Part shown: one piece after another, positions 9,579 to 20,690 of the stretch
Numbering within the stretch: position 1 is the stretch's first letter
Layout of the letters: every line of letters begins with the position of its first letter
From: Isoetes taiwanensis
Lineage: Eukaryota; Streptophyta; Lycopodiopsida; Isoetales; Isoetaceae
Assembly (NCBI GenBank): GCA_021234155.1
Contig: JAJEKV010000047.1
Span: forward strand, 1,850,494-1,914,493
DNA: 64,000 nucleotides
Direction: 5' to 3'
The notes under the pieces: generated by a model
What the model saw: the letters and a program-made list of their open reading frames with translations, nothing else
Told to the model about the DNA's origin: nothing
Databases searched by the model: none
Made by a program: the position numbers and the translations under genes

Positions 9579-10123
9579 AAGAAATGGGGAGGGGGATGGA
9601 CAAGGGTAGCATTAACATAAGTGATGGAATCAGGGATGTGGACTTCAACATGGGTAAAATTCGCCCAACCTTTAACGCCACGAAAATCCCCTGTACCACC
9701 AACAATGGCAAGCTCAGATCCATCAGCAATATCTCGACCATTGATGGAAAAGGTACCATTATACAGCTCTGTTTCGATAACTGCAGACATGACTTCCTGA
9801 GCATGAGGGTAATTCACATATGTAGTATCTGCATTGAGGACCATGATCTTAAGGCGGCCTACTTGCGTGGAAGTGTTGGACTGCTGTGCAGTTAGAAGAA
9901 TATCGCCCACTGAGACCGTTCCCAGTTGGACTGTAGTCAGATCTCCGTTTTGGCCTGCTACAACACGAACTGTTTCATTTGGAGTAGTGAGCTTCGTGTG
10001 GATGTAGAACACCATGTTCGTTACCTTTGGCTTAGCCATGGCTATGGCGTGGCCATAGATCATTGCCCATATCAGATTCAGAAGCAAAAACATCGCTCCT
10101 CTTGCCCATCCTCCGCCTTTCAT
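9572..10123 (-). CDS. Dirigent protein (secreted)
   Basis: An uninterrupted 183-codon frame starts at ATG (10121-10123) and ends at the stop at 9572. Residues 1-28 form a hydrophobic signal peptide (MFLLLNLIWAMIYG...), so the product should enter the secretory pathway and reach the apoplast or wall. The mature part has the dirigent order: an N-terminal strand around VFYIHTKLTTPNET, a central IVLNADTTYVNY-like segment, then YNGTFSINGRDI and the family hallmark VGGTGDFRGVKGWA near residues 140-155. Length fits the family (about 180-190). Dirigent proteins steer stereoselective coupling of phenoxy radicals made by laccases or peroxidases in lignan and lignin-related chemistry, or have cyclase-like roles; the substrate cannot be told here. 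There is no intron, as usual in this family. A TATA-like site lies about 70 bases upstream. This is the best-preserved host gene in the window. Confidence 0.9.
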   Translation of the reverse strand: MKGGGWARGAMFLLLNLIWAMIYGHAIAMAKPKVTNMVFYIHTKLTTPNETVRVVAGQNGDLTTVQLGTVSVGDILLTAQQSNTSTQVGRLKIMVLNADTTYVNYPHAQEVMSAVIETELYNGTFSINGRDIADGSELAIVGGTGDFRGVKGWANFTHVEVHIPDSITYVNATLVHPPPHFFS

Positions 10124-10188
10124 CTCTTGCTTGTTCTATCCCACTGTCCTCAGCTTCTATATTGCTTAATTTTGTGTTAGTTTGATGA

Positions 10189-10200
10189 GCATAAATATTG
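10189..10200 (-). promoter_or_regulatory. TATA-like site upstream of the dirigent gene
   Basis: Minus-strand CAATATTTATGC lies about 66-77 bases before the ATG, leaving room for a 35-45 base 5' UTR. Position fits a core promoter, but AT-rich DNA makes chance matches likely. Confidence 0.25.
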
Positions 10201-10215
10201 TTTGGTAGAAGTAGT

Positions 10216-11287
10216 GCTTTTTCTTTTTTTGTTGTCAGAGTTTCCTTTATGCCGGGTCCCTTGCATAATAAATCGCTTACACGCCCCTCCATTCGATAAA
10301 ATTTGGATAGTGGATCAATGGTTGAATGCTATTACCCATCAATGGAGGAAGAAACAGTCTCAACTAACCAATGAATTGAATCTTCTCCAACCGGAGTGAA
10401 AAGGACATGGCTGACAATATCTTAAGTAAAAAAAAATAAGAAAGCAATATATCTTACAGCCAAATGAGTTCCGCAAATCTTATATATCTTCCTATTCTTC
10501 CTATCACAACATATGATGCAGATACCTTTTTTTGTTTTGAGACGAATATTTTTTTGAACTATTTTTTCTGTGGTGAGAACGATTTTAGAGCCGACACGTG
10601 TGCATCGGATGAGGCTTAGCATTTGTTTGAGTAAAACTTAGGGTTTCGCCATAGTCATCGTTGTTGGTCCTTTCTACGCTTCTAGAGATCAGAGGCAAAG
10701 AATGGGCATTACCCTCTGCATCAAAGTATATCAGAGTTCTATCCTTCCTTAAGCAGATCTGGCGGCCGGATGGTAGCGCCTATGGCAGAGTTATGGAAAG
10801 GCTTTTTTTTTTTCCTTTTTTTATGAGTGGCAGAGATATGGCGCGAGCGGGCAAGCAAATCTGTGGCATTTCTTTCTATCTGGCTTTAACAGATGCAGCC
10901 TGACAGATGCAGCCACAAATCTTAAACCTGGCATTTCTATCTTTCAATCGATCAGCCCCTTTGCATTCCATTATGATTTGGTGCATCAGCAGATCTTATA
11001 GTGCATTTTTGGGTTCTGCACCTATCTGCTTGAATGCTATTTTAATTGAAGATCTACTTATTTGCAGCAGGATGCAACAAAGATTCATCGAAAATATCAG
11101 CTTATGGTTTTTCAGTCTACGGAATACAGTAGACTGTCTCTGAATACAGTCCTTGGTGCAACTTATAGCAAGTAAGATTCTGATTTGTTAATAACAATCT
11201 TCCAAGAAACGTTCTGTCTTCGATATTTTTTACAGTTATCCAGCCATTTTACATCCTTTGCATGTGTTTCGAACTTCCCCTTTACAG
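10216..11287. other. Intergenic, no gene recognised
   Basis: Plus-strand frames at 10661-10903 and 10907-11143 are open but show no domain, and composition suggests chance. It separates the divergent dirigent gene from the possible exons at 11288. Confidence 0.4.
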
Positions 11288-11354
11288 GAATTGCGACTTG
11301 AAGCAAGCTTCCTGGGACGGCGTGCACTTGCTGCAGAACATGTGGGTGATGTAG
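11288..11354 (+). CDS. Possible internal exon of an unidentified gene
   Basis: A 67-base segment is bounded by TTTACAG and GTATGG, a good acceptor and donor. It encodes ELRLEASFLGRRALAAEHVG plus DV and one extra base. That phase joins cleanly to a second candidate exon at 11927, giving an open, charged, helix-prone sequence across the junction. The family is not recognised. Support comes only from splice-site quality and frame continuity. Confidence 0.35.
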
Positions 11355-11926
11355 GTATGGGCATCTAAGCTTGGGTTTTCCTTTGTTTATTTCTGTTTTT
11401 TGTTTAGCTTGGGATTTGTTATAGCTGATTCCATGCAATAATGTTGAAAATTTATCCCTGCTTATGGTTTATGATCTCCATTCTTGCTTACAGAAAGTGT
11501 AAGTTGCCTTCCATTCAATCCTGCAGTGTGGGTAGCGTGTTCATCTGATCCTAGTTTTGATATAAGTTCAATTAATTGGTGAAGATTCATTGGTTGTACT
11601 AAGCACCCCTGCAATGTTTGAGCTTCATGCTTTCATCTGTCTAAGATACCCAACTAATAGGTGCATAAGTAAGTAATTACATTTTATAATTGAATTCATT
11701 TCAAGATCTGTCTATTCTTCAAGGTTATTGAGGGCGGCGGGCTGCATCTAAGTCAGTGTTGGTTCCTAATTAATAAAATATCATAAGCTTCTGATTGGTA
11801 AGCTCCAGAGGTTTTTTTTGGAAATGTGTCTAAAATCTCTAGACCATGATACAATCCATGGTATGCTAACACCATAAGGTTACAGTGTACAGCAGTTGAA
11901 TTGTATTTTTCTTATACTTTTTAGAG

Positions 11927-12129
11927 CAGAGGCAAAGGCAGAACAGGAATTGTCAACAGAAGAAAATAGATCTGTTGAAAGTTTTTTTGAGATACGTCTT
12001 GCTACATTGAAGGTCTTGCGAAGGACCCAAGCCAAATCAAAGAAAGCTATAAGAAGCTGCACTTGGAAGTACCTAGGTAGTTTGAAAATGTCACTAAGAC
12101 TCCCAGCCCCTGGATCTCAGAGTGATTGA
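11927..12129 (+). CDS. Possible terminal exon of an unidentified gene
   Basis: After an AG acceptor at 11925-11926 the frame reads AEAKAEQELSTEENRSVESF, then FEIRLATLKVLRRTQAKSKK, and stops at 12129. The charged, low-glycine character suggests an alpha-helical or coiled-coil C-terminus. It continues the phase of the candidate exon at 11288-11354. The last 20 codons look less constrained, so a donor near 12071 (CCTAG/GTAG) is an alternative end. I cannot name the protein. Confidence 0.35.
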
Positions 12130-12831
12130 CATTCTGTTCTGGAGGACACTAACAATGGAGGACACTAACAAAAGTTTACGAAGCTACAAAACTAGCAAAA
12201 TGTAAAGGAATATGCAAATCTATATCTTGGGCCAAATACTTTACGAAATGGCATAGAAATGGGTGATGTTATTCTCCTATTTGATAGGCATAGCACCCCT
12301 GATGAGCCTGCCATTTGTCATCTTGCTATTGCCGATGGTATAGTTGCCTTTGGTGTAGTGGAAGATAGTAAGATATGCCACATTTGTTTGAAGGCAGAAA
12401 AATGTTCTTGGTTATTGATTTTGCATTCATGTTTGCAGAATCAATGTTCTTGGCATCCAATGCATTTCATATTATGAAAAAAGTCTCCCAACTCATGATT
12501 GCTTACTTTAGAAGCACCCACAAACCTATGATTGAATTGAGTCGTATTCAACCATCGACATTAATACTAGACTCAACCTTCAAATATTTCAAGTTGATAG
12601 AAAATTCCCACCTGGATTCAAATATCTCCACTTGCTGACTCAAGAGCCTATGTTAATGTATGCATAAAAAGGCAAGAATGTATGTTAATGTATGCCTAGA
12701 AAGGTTGTTTTGATAGATTTATTGATCATTATGGAAGAGGAAATGTGCTCATTGCAAGCATCTATTTGGATGCATGCATGTGTTCTATTTGGATGCGCAA
12801 CAACCTGATAGAATACATTTCTTTTTTCACT
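12130..12831. other. No gene recognised
   Basis: AT-rich. Overlapping plus-strand frames at 12259-12638 show no family resemblance, and no splice structure is evident. Confidence 0.4.
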
Positions 12832-12904
12832 GTGTATCTTCAACAACTAATAGCTTTTGCACCGAGTATCTTCAACAACTAATAGCTTTTGCTCTGAGTA
12901 TCTT
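12832..12904. repeat. 31-bp tandem repeat, 2.3 copies
   Basis: The unit GTATCTTCAACAACTAATAG plus eleven further bases occurs at 12832-12862 and 12863-12893, followed by a partial third copy to 12904. Confidence 0.85.
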
Positions 12905-13015
12905 ATATATAAGGTGGCCTTTGCACCAAGTTGGACAAAAGAAATGTTCGCAGCGGCCAAGGTCGCCGCAATATATTTCATGAACTATCCTACGAGTACA
13001 AATTGGATGTTCAGT

Positions 13016-13065
13016 TAACTTCTTGGGTGATGCATTGCATTAACTTCTTGGGTGATGCATTGCAT
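13016..13065. repeat. 25-bp exact tandem duplication
   Basis: Two identical 25-base units beginning TAACTTCTTGGGTGATGCAT lie side by side. A GATA run follows at 13083-13097. The exact identity suggests a recent replication-slippage event. Confidence 0.9.
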
Positions 13066-14700
13066 TGTCTGCTACTTTGTAGGATAGATAGATAGATACT
13101 TTGTAGGAAAATGACTTGAAATGGATGGATTTGTGTGCATATAACATATAAATAAATGTATTCTTTGAGTTGTGTATGAATAATTGAGCCACTATTTAAA
13201 GATCAGTACTCACAAATGGATTAACACCATGGGTTTTTGGGTGAGAGAAGGGGCAACCTAACACATCTATTGTGGTTTGGAACAATTAACGAGGCTTTGA
13301 TGTCAAAAAATGCAAGATTAAGCCACAATGGAAAAGTCAGGAACTCCAACAATGTGGATTGACCAATAAAAAAAATGCAAGAATACCCACAAATGGAAAA
13401 GTCTAGAACTCGATCTAGGTAACTCGATTAGTGAATAGATCAAATGTAAAAAATGCGAACTCGATCTAGGTAACATGATTAGTAAATTGATCATTCCGAA
13501 AATATCCCCTGATCTTATGCAATTCTTGATCAAGTAGACTTTGAACATGCCCGTATATTATGTTAGATTATTGTGATTAAGATCCAATCTTAACCACTGA
13601 ACAACTTCAACATTGAAATAGCATTTTTTCTTACTTAATGAGGATTTATTTAAATGTTCACTTCTTTTTTATACAGTGAGGTAGCATTCTCTAACATGAT
13701 ACTCACAATTGATCAAAATCTGACCCCATTTTGAGATACTCGAAATAACATTCGATTTTCTTTAATATGATGGTAAAGCATTATGGTTTGAGATCCGGCT
13801 GGAAATGGTATTCACATTGGTGCCAAGTTGACACAAATTCCCTGATAATAAACTTAGAAAAAGAGAAATATCCGCGGCGGTCTTGCCACCGCGATAAATT
13901 TCTTATATATATGATTATTCGAGGGAAAAAAATAATTTTCAGGCCAAAAAAATATAAAAATAAATATTCCAGGCAAAAAAAAAATCTAAAAAAAATTACA
14001 TTTGGTACCTGGAAGTGTTTTCCCGCCAAACAAGTCTAGTGGCTACAAAACGTGCCCAATCCTGCCTCTACCACCGATCCTTTCTTTTCTGAACTTCTTT
14101 GCATTTTTTTGTTGTTTTATCTTAATCCAAAGACAACATCATCTCTGCAAGCTTAATTTTGTTGAAGTGGTGTTATGGCTATTGTAAATCTGCCCATTTT
14201 TGTTAAAGGATTTTTTCGACGCTAAATTTGATTTGTCGGTTTTGAGTTTTTGGAGTTTATTTGTGAAACAAATTCATCTAATTTTGCTGGTCGAGCAACA
14301 ACGGCGGAGAGCATTCTAGCAACTATTGAGCTTGGATCTGCAAATGGGTTTTAGGAATTTTGCTTAAGTGCAGGAAAAATACAGCCTACAAAAGCAGCTC
14401 CTCTGCTCCAGAGACAGATCGAAATCTAGCATAGGGTTTTGCAAAATGACTTAAGACTTGGCTTCGGTTAGATTCACAGGCGTCACAGGGCTTAGGGAAA
14501 TAGTTTGTGGCCTGCTCTTTTCAAGAGCCAGAGAGGTAAATTCGTATTCTAGTTTCTGCCTTCTATTACCATCTTAGGAAGAGCAAAATCTCATTCAGCG
14601 GCTAAGCATGTAAATCGACCCAGGGACGGTTCCAAGCATTCTATTCAAGCTAGTCTATCCAGGTTAAAACCTACCCACAAGCTCCATGTGAAAGAAATGT
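13066..14700. other. No gene recognised; possible internal part of a minus-strand retroelement near the right end
   Basis: AT-rich with low-complexity A and T runs. A GC-rich hairpin-like motif at 13870-13893 resembles one at 12951-12970. The last few hundred bases before 14701 should belong to the internal region of the minus-strand LTR element whose primer site is at 14701, but no gag or pol motif can be read. Confidence 0.4.
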
Positions 14701-14713
14701 AGCTCTGATACCA
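14701..14713 (-). other. Primer-binding site for initiator tRNA-Met
   Basis: The minus strand reads TGGTATCAGAGCT, complementary to the 3' end of plant initiator tRNA-Met. It sits two bases inside the LTR end at 14716, the expected spacing for an LTR retrotransposon. Confidence 0.8.
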
Positions 14714-14715
14714 CT

Positions 14716-15296
14716 TGATACAGATCATGAATTAGCCAGACATCAGAAATTAAACATGTAATTATTATTCTTAATCCAGGCCTTTAGCCCAAAGCTCTCC
14801 ACCCAACTGGGCTGTTCCAGAGCAAAAAGATCCACAGAAAGACGGAATATATGGAAAAGAGTAATTAACACTAAAGAATCCTCTTTTGCAATTCACAAGT
14901 TTAAGAAATGGCTAGGAATTCTGGGTTCACCCCTGATCTCCAAGATCAACCAGGAATTTCACTGGGTCAGGCTTGGATTTCCCCTGCAATCAGAACTGAA
15001 GGGTTCAGCATTAGAAAGAATTAACCGCTGTGGAATGGCTGGCAGATCCGGTTTGCAGAGGTCAGATCAGCAGTTGCCGTATATGAGCAGAACAGGTCGC
15101 AGCAGGCATTGATGTCGTCGGCCAGATACTCCTCCTCCTCCCTCTGCAACTGTCACTGCTGCCCCTTTATAAGCGTTCCATGCCAAAAGGTAAAGGTTCG
15201 GTATAAAGACTTTGATATTTTAAACTTAACCTTTGGCCTTTTTTTCCCTTGTACATTTATACATTACCCTTTAGGATTATTATAATTTCCCCTACA
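14716..15296 (-). mobile_element. 5' LTR of a minus-strand retrotransposon
   Basis: On the minus strand the segment begins TGTAGGGGAAATTATAATAA and ends GTATCA, the TG...CA form, directly followed by a Met-tRNA primer site. A promoter-like TATA (GCTTATAAAGGGG on the minus strand) lies near 15160-15173. The length of 581 bases is normal. No partner LTR is recognised within a few kb to the left, so this is a truncated element, or its partner has diverged. Confidence 0.65.
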
Positions 15297-17000
15297 CCAT
15301 AAGAATTAGTTCTCTAAAGACCATTCTTTCTCTTTTCTCAAGCTCTACAGCCACTCCCCCGAGCACCACCATATCAAAGATCGTGAAGTTTAAGTATAAG
15401 AATAAAAAATTAAACCATATGACTTTTGATGCGTCTTTCCCAGCTTTGTAGAGAACACGCTAGATTTCTCCAAATAAACCTTCCAAATGGTTCAAAATAT
15501 GATAAGGGATATATATATAGGTCCCTATGTAGGTTGTGTGGCTTTCTTGCGAAAACATACGGAGAAACATGGTTATTTTTTACTAATATAAAACTAGTAT
15601 ATCCATTGCTGCCACAAAGCATTAGAGTTTTAGTAGAATAATGTAATAAATAGGTCATCTTTCATGTACACTATATTTTTTATGAATGCGGGCCTTCCTT
15701 TGCAATATAACTCTCTATTTTCGTATTGATATAACGTATTATTTTAAATATACGAATATAATTAAGCATGAACCATTTATGGTCCATAACTAGACCAATT
15801 GTATAAAGCATATATCTCTCACTAGCTCTATCATTTTGTCCCCATAATGATACCATGGTTTTTTTTACCTTTAATAACATAATCTTTGAAGGATGTGAGT
15901 GGAAGTCCATGTAGATTCAATTAACGAATAAGTACCCCATAAATTCACAGTTGTTTGTGCTTAAACATTGCCCTCAAATTATGCAAGCTCGTCTAACCAA
16001 TTAATTTTATCCTATAGAGAATTGTACATATAAACTATATTCTAAAGTTGAGATCAAAATTGATTAAGATGTTGCCTCTATTAATTTTTAATCTTCTAAT
16101 CCTGTGGACCAATAATGGTCCGCAAGTGGAACTGCACATAGCAGTCTAACTTGACTTTTTATAGTCATAAACTTCCATATATTTCTTTGAATATTTTTGC
16201 ATTGATTTCATGACATGGGACATTTTGAGAATGTGATTTTTCAAAGACACGTCTCGGGGCAAAAATTTAGAATAAACATTGAAGACATATTTGAATTTAA
16301 TGCTATAAAGTTTAATCCAAATCTCAAGATTATTGATCAACAAATATTTTTAGTACTAAAGTAAATTAAAAGCTATTCATATCCCAAAATTCAACTTGAG
16401 ATCAATTAACATAAGAAAGTTATTGATTTTAAATGGACCTATGGACTGGTAATGGGCTCAGGTACAGAAAACTTTCTTGATTTCTTGTGACCATGCATTT
16501 TGCGTTTTTAATGAGCTTGTTTTTGCATTGATTTCATATCATTTTGAACTTTCATATTATGATTTTTTAGAGGACATCATAGAGTAAGTTTCGCTCTATC
16601 TGGGGAATTATTAATCATTATTACAAGTTACCTAAAATTGCGATCAAAAGTGAATGTCCAAACATCAAATTCAAGGCCAGCCAGCATTTTTATGGGATGG
16701 AGAAACTTGTCAATTGCTTATATGTAGCATTATAACAGGGGGTTTTTTTTGTGATTTTATACGCTTTTTGGCATGGTTTTCATATGATTTCATGGGCGTA
16801 TTGCACGAGGCATACTAATCAGTACATCTAGAGTGCACCAAGTTTTTGCATGCAATTTGTGCAATTTTTATCTCATCCTCCTCAATGGTTAAAATCAGAG
16901 GGCTTACAAAGAAAGCCCTCTTTTAATTCAAAAAGATCCAAAGGCTTATAATAAAAGCCCTTTTCTCATGAGATTCGATACAGCCAGAATTAGGGCACGG
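15297..17000. other. AT-rich, no gene recognised
   Basis: Many stop codons in all frames, with long A and T runs. Near 16900-17030 composition changes, and the plant telo-box word TTAGGGTTTG appears at 17002-17011, a motif frequent in promoters of growth-related plant genes. No confident gene follows. Confidence 0.4.
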
Positions 17001-17130
17001 TTAGGGTTTGTGGCCGATTCTAACTGTGGTGTTGCACCCTCAGGCTTTAATTCTTCCCTCCGCTCCATCCGGGTGGTCCTTCAGCAGAAGTTTTTGCGGT
17101 GTTTTTGAAGCGATTCGATCCAAGGGGTAG

Positions 17131-17574
17131 GTGGGTTCCCCTTTTTTATTTTTCCATTCAGGTGTATTCCTGCGGGGATTTCTTCATGGGTCAGCACCAG
17201 GTAGATTTTTCTGCAGAAGTTTCTTCGAGGTCAGCTCCAATTGTTTCAGGGACGAGCTAATCGACTGTCATGGAGCTCAAATTGCGCATGTGGGCAAGCC
17301 AAATCAAGCAGCAAATGGGCACGAAGAGGATTTGCTAAAAGTAAGACTAAAGATTTGTGGATTTGTTGAATATTTACGAGATCATGCGGGGATCCGGGTT
17401 TTATTTAAGAATCGAACTGGTTCTCATTATGATGGGGATTTGAGATGCTTAAACCGAACGGCTTGTTTCCGACACTTCACCCAAATTCTAATCTCGGATG
17501 CTTTATTCATGGGCCCAATACTTAAATCTTGCTATCCGGATCAGAGCCGGATACTTAAGCATGCGCCCAGATGA
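17131..17574 (+). CDS. Hypothetical 147-codon frame, unrecognised
   Basis: An open frame of 147 codons has no family resemblance that I can see. It begins with a phenylalanine-rich stretch resembling a signal peptide and becomes hydrophilic. The first codon is GTG, so a true start would lie further in. A telo-box-like word lies about 120 bases upstream. Codon use is not distinctive. It may be chance, or an exon of a host gene. Confidence 0.2.
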   Translation: MGSPFLFFHSGVFLRGFLHGSAPGRFFCRSFFEVSSNCFRDELIDCHGAQIAHVGKPNQAANGHEEDLLKVRLKICGFVEYLRDHAGIRVLFKNRTGSHYDGDLRCLNRTACFRHFTQILISDALFMGPILKSCYPDQSRILKHAPR

Positions 17575-17579
17575 GGTTG

Positions 17580-18155
17580 GACAAACCAAGTCCGGTCGAA
17601 AGCACAAATACCGTATTGATCCGATGTTGCAGGAGTATGTGGAGCATGAAGCTATTGCCATCATGTGAAAGCTCTTGCTTCTTGTTACCTTTTGTTGATG
17701 CAAAGATTGGGGCAATTACCGGCTCTTTGGATTAAGGGAAATCGCTTACGAGGACCCCCATTTGTCTTCTCCGGAGGTCTAAGATAAAAAATCTTTCAGT
17801 TGGTCCCTCCCCTTTCTTAATTACAAGTGGACTCACAAAATGCATCTTCTTTTCATTTGTGGTTCTCAATTTAAGAGATAAATGTGAACTCTGTCTGAAG
17901 TTGTTCTTTCTCGCTCGTAAAGGCAAAGGCACAAAGATAAGGCAAAGCTCGCATCGAATTGTTCTTCCGACTAAGTAATTACACTGGCTAGAGCGAGGAC
18001 CAAGCACCGGCCGAGGAGTAAAATAAGAGCTTCAAGTTTATTAATTAACATAGTTTAACTTGTTAAATTGTTTTATTCATGGAGCAAGCTTCTTGAATTA
18101 TTTTCCATTTTGTAACAACTGTTCAGGCTCTTAATGTCATTTCAAATGACAAAAG
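17580..18155. other. No gene recognised
   Basis: Mixed composition with no supported coding frame and no repeat. A minus-strand frame at 17732-18007 lacks domain features. Confidence 0.35.
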
Positions 18156-18162
18156 TTGGTGT

Positions 18163-18290
18163 CCATGCTTGGTTTTTCATTGTATGCGGTTTATCTTGCA
18201 CAAGGAATATGGGTCAATAGTACGAGTATGGCTTGGCCCTACCACTCTTCTTGTTTCAGTCAAAGACCACAAGATCGTTAGGGAAGAGCA
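18163..18290 (+). pseudogene. Cytochrome P450-like N-terminal fragment
   Basis: The plus strand reads HKEYGSIVRVWLGPTTLLVS followed by VKDHKIVREE, which matches the conserved beta-1 region near the N-terminus of microsomal P450s (general form: KYGPIVRVWLGPT..VVVSDP..I.E). The membrane anchor, the I-helix, the ExxR motif and the heme-binding FxxGxRxCxG are all absent nearby. The frame stays open to 18447, but the later residues do not look like P450. It is a fragment of perhaps 40 residues of clear similarity, so the family within P450 cannot be assigned. Confidence 0.45.
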
Positions 18291-18449
18291 AGGGACCGTA
18301 ATCAAGTTTCGCACAAAGCACTTGATCTTGTTTTTGGAAGGCATTGCCTTCCCAACCCTTGTTCCTAGTTGGCTTTACGGTTTTTCGTTTGGTTGCACCA
18401 TGCCCAAAGAGAGTTGCAAACTCGTGTCGGATTTGTTGGTCGCGTAATC

Positions 18450-19081
18450 AAAGGTCCGGTGCCCTTAGTTTTTAAGGGGCGTTGACTAAACTAGAAAGAC
18501 ATTAAACTAGAAAGACATCAATGTCCGGGCGACATCGGCAAGAGGTATATCCGCAACCTCGTCAAACATGGGATCTCGGGATATGCACAACTTGGCCAGG
18601 AAGGCTACTCTAAAGATCATTTGTGCTTTTGCGGTTCTTTGAGAACATGCAACGGGGGAGGGCATAATGCTAGACCGGATAACACCCTTAGGGTGTGGGA
18701 GAGAACATCCATGAACTTATTATTGGACGGAAGTTTTAGGTGAACATTGTCCTTGGGAATAAACTTTGATAGGTATTCCAAGTGTGCAAGCTTAGAGGAT
18801 GCAGAGAGAGCTTTTTGACAAGTTGTTGGATAGAGATATAGTGTTATGGATTCATAGTGTTTCAGCACACACACATGAGCACTTTATGTGCCTTCACAAA
18901 TAGCAAATGCTTTTATTAATAGGCCGTTGGTAGTGGAGACAAATTTTTGGAACTCCCAAGTAATGGCAAATGTCGTTGTCATTAGTTTTACTAAACTGCT
19001 GTTCATACGAGTAGGTTGTTTAACGATTTAGGCCCTTAAAGTTTATCTACGTTTGCTTTTGTTAGGGCCCGAAGGGCCCAC
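18450..19081. other. No gene recognised
   Basis: AT-rich with no domain. It ends in the short palindrome GGGCCCGAAGGGCCC (19064-19078), adjacent to the long inverted repeat. Confidence 0.4.
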
Positions 19082-19562
19082 AAATTTTTTTAATATAGCA
19101 ATCAACACACAACTACCATTAACATTATTAACACAAACCATTGCATTTAACACATTTAAATTAAAATCCCCCTTAAACCCCCTTTGGTTTGGGTGCATAT
19201 TCACAGGGGGTTCACGAGGGGGCGAGAGCCTTAAAAATTTACAATACATGTACAAAATTTTCACCATTGAGTACATTCTCTCAAACCTTATAGTATTTTG
19301 CAAACTTTAATATACAGTATACAAAAACTTGTACATGCATACCCCACAAACGAGGATCGCTATGTACGGTCCAGATCTTGGAATAAAGGGTAAATATGCC
19401 CATCCGACAGCTCTCGTTGCCCGGAGTAACCCCCCGTGTGAATATGCACCCAAACCAAAGGGGGTTTAAGGGGGATTTTAATTTAAATGTGTTAAATGCA
19501 ATGGTTTGTGTTAATAATGTTAATGGTAGTTGTGTGTTGATTGCTATATTAAAAAAATTTTT
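19082..19562. repeat. Near-perfect long inverted repeat with 219-bp loop
   Basis: The arms at 19082-19210 and 19430-19562 are reverse complements over about 130 bases with very few differences. Shared words include AACTACCATTAACATTATTA and CCCCCTTTGGTTTGGGTGCA. The 219-base spacer has no coding capacity. Because the arms are nearly identical, the structure is recent or maintained. If transcribed it would form a long double-stranded RNA stem. It may be a foldback MITE or an inverted duplication; no clear target-site duplication was seen. Confidence 0.9.
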
Positions 19563-20340
19563 GAGTCAAATATTAGCTCAAAATGCATTTCACTATAATA
19601 GTTGTTGTATTTAAACTACAACTGCCTTCTGAGAACCATAATTGGTTCTGAGGAGGCAGAAAACAGTTTTGACCCTGTCATGTTTGAATGGCCCTATCTT
19701 TCTTCACAGACTTCGATTGACATATGGTTTTTTGTATCATTTTCCTTGTCTCGTGTAGAAAAATATCATGGTAATCAAAAAATTTGAAAAAATCTTTTTA
19801 TCGAGACAGTTTGACTTTATGTAAGCATGAAGCTTTTGATACTTGACCCCCCGTGAGTTTGCTAGAGCATAACTTACAAGAATGGAGGTATATATATTTT
19901 TAGGTATTTTTCTAGTGGACCATGACTGTCATATATGAATTCCTAGGAAGGGTTCGAATAGATTTTGTACCATTGAATCTTCAAATGGACCCTTTCTGGT
20001 CCATCATCTGACCACTCTAGTGTTAATGCATGCAATGTTTTTTAACAATTACCTCGAGGTAATATTTAAGTTAATTATTATGATCACATTCTTTATTTCA
20101 TAACTTATCATAGTAAGATAATTTTCCAACCCTTACTTAAATTAACACTTAATATTCACAAAGAGTTAAAATTTTATAATTTAAAGGTTCGTTCCGTCTC
20201 CTTGCAATACATTATGACAAAATATGTGTTGCAAGTCTTCGTAGTGCAACCCTCCTGCCCCTTAGATCATTCTATTGGCCTAGAGGTCCAACACTACGTT
20301 AGTACATATTTATTTATTATAAAGATAGTTACTAGGGAAG
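19563..20340. other. No gene recognised
   Basis: AT-rich spacer between the long inverted repeat and a chromovirus remnant. A plus-strand frame at 19602-19787 has no features. Confidence 0.4.
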
Positions 20341-20690
20341 CACCCATTTAATTACAACTAATTTAACTACATGGATGCAAGACTAATCTCCCGGCGTAGG
20401 AAGAGGATGCTTCTTCCATCGTGGCCATGGAGACAATGCCCTATAATGCCTAGGATTATGTCTAATGCCTACACCTTTCGTCGCCTTTGGCATGGAGGAT
20501 GGCACCCTCCCCGTAGTGGGCATAGACTAAAGGTGCTTTCCTATCAACGCATGATCCTATATGACCTCTTATCTCTTAATATTTCCTAGTTTCGTGGCAT
20601 TGGAAGTAGACTTCTTAATCTATTTTCCACTTACCTATCGGTTCGGTGTCGACTTCTTCAGTGACGAGTCGACCTTACATGTATATACTT
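20341..20690 (-). mobile_element. Chromovirus (Ty3/gypsy) pol C-terminal tail remnant
   Basis: The minus strand is a diverged copy of the sequence at the right end of the window (63730-64000). Shared minus-strand residues are GRLVT, VDTE and LRDKRSYRIM. The match continues past the stop codon into the 3' untranslated region (AAAGCACCT, TATGCCCAC, CATCCTCCATG). Since the other copy carries a chromodomain-like segment after integrase, this piece should be the very end of a gypsy pol and its 3' flank. Only fragments of the frame survive. Confidence 0.6.
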
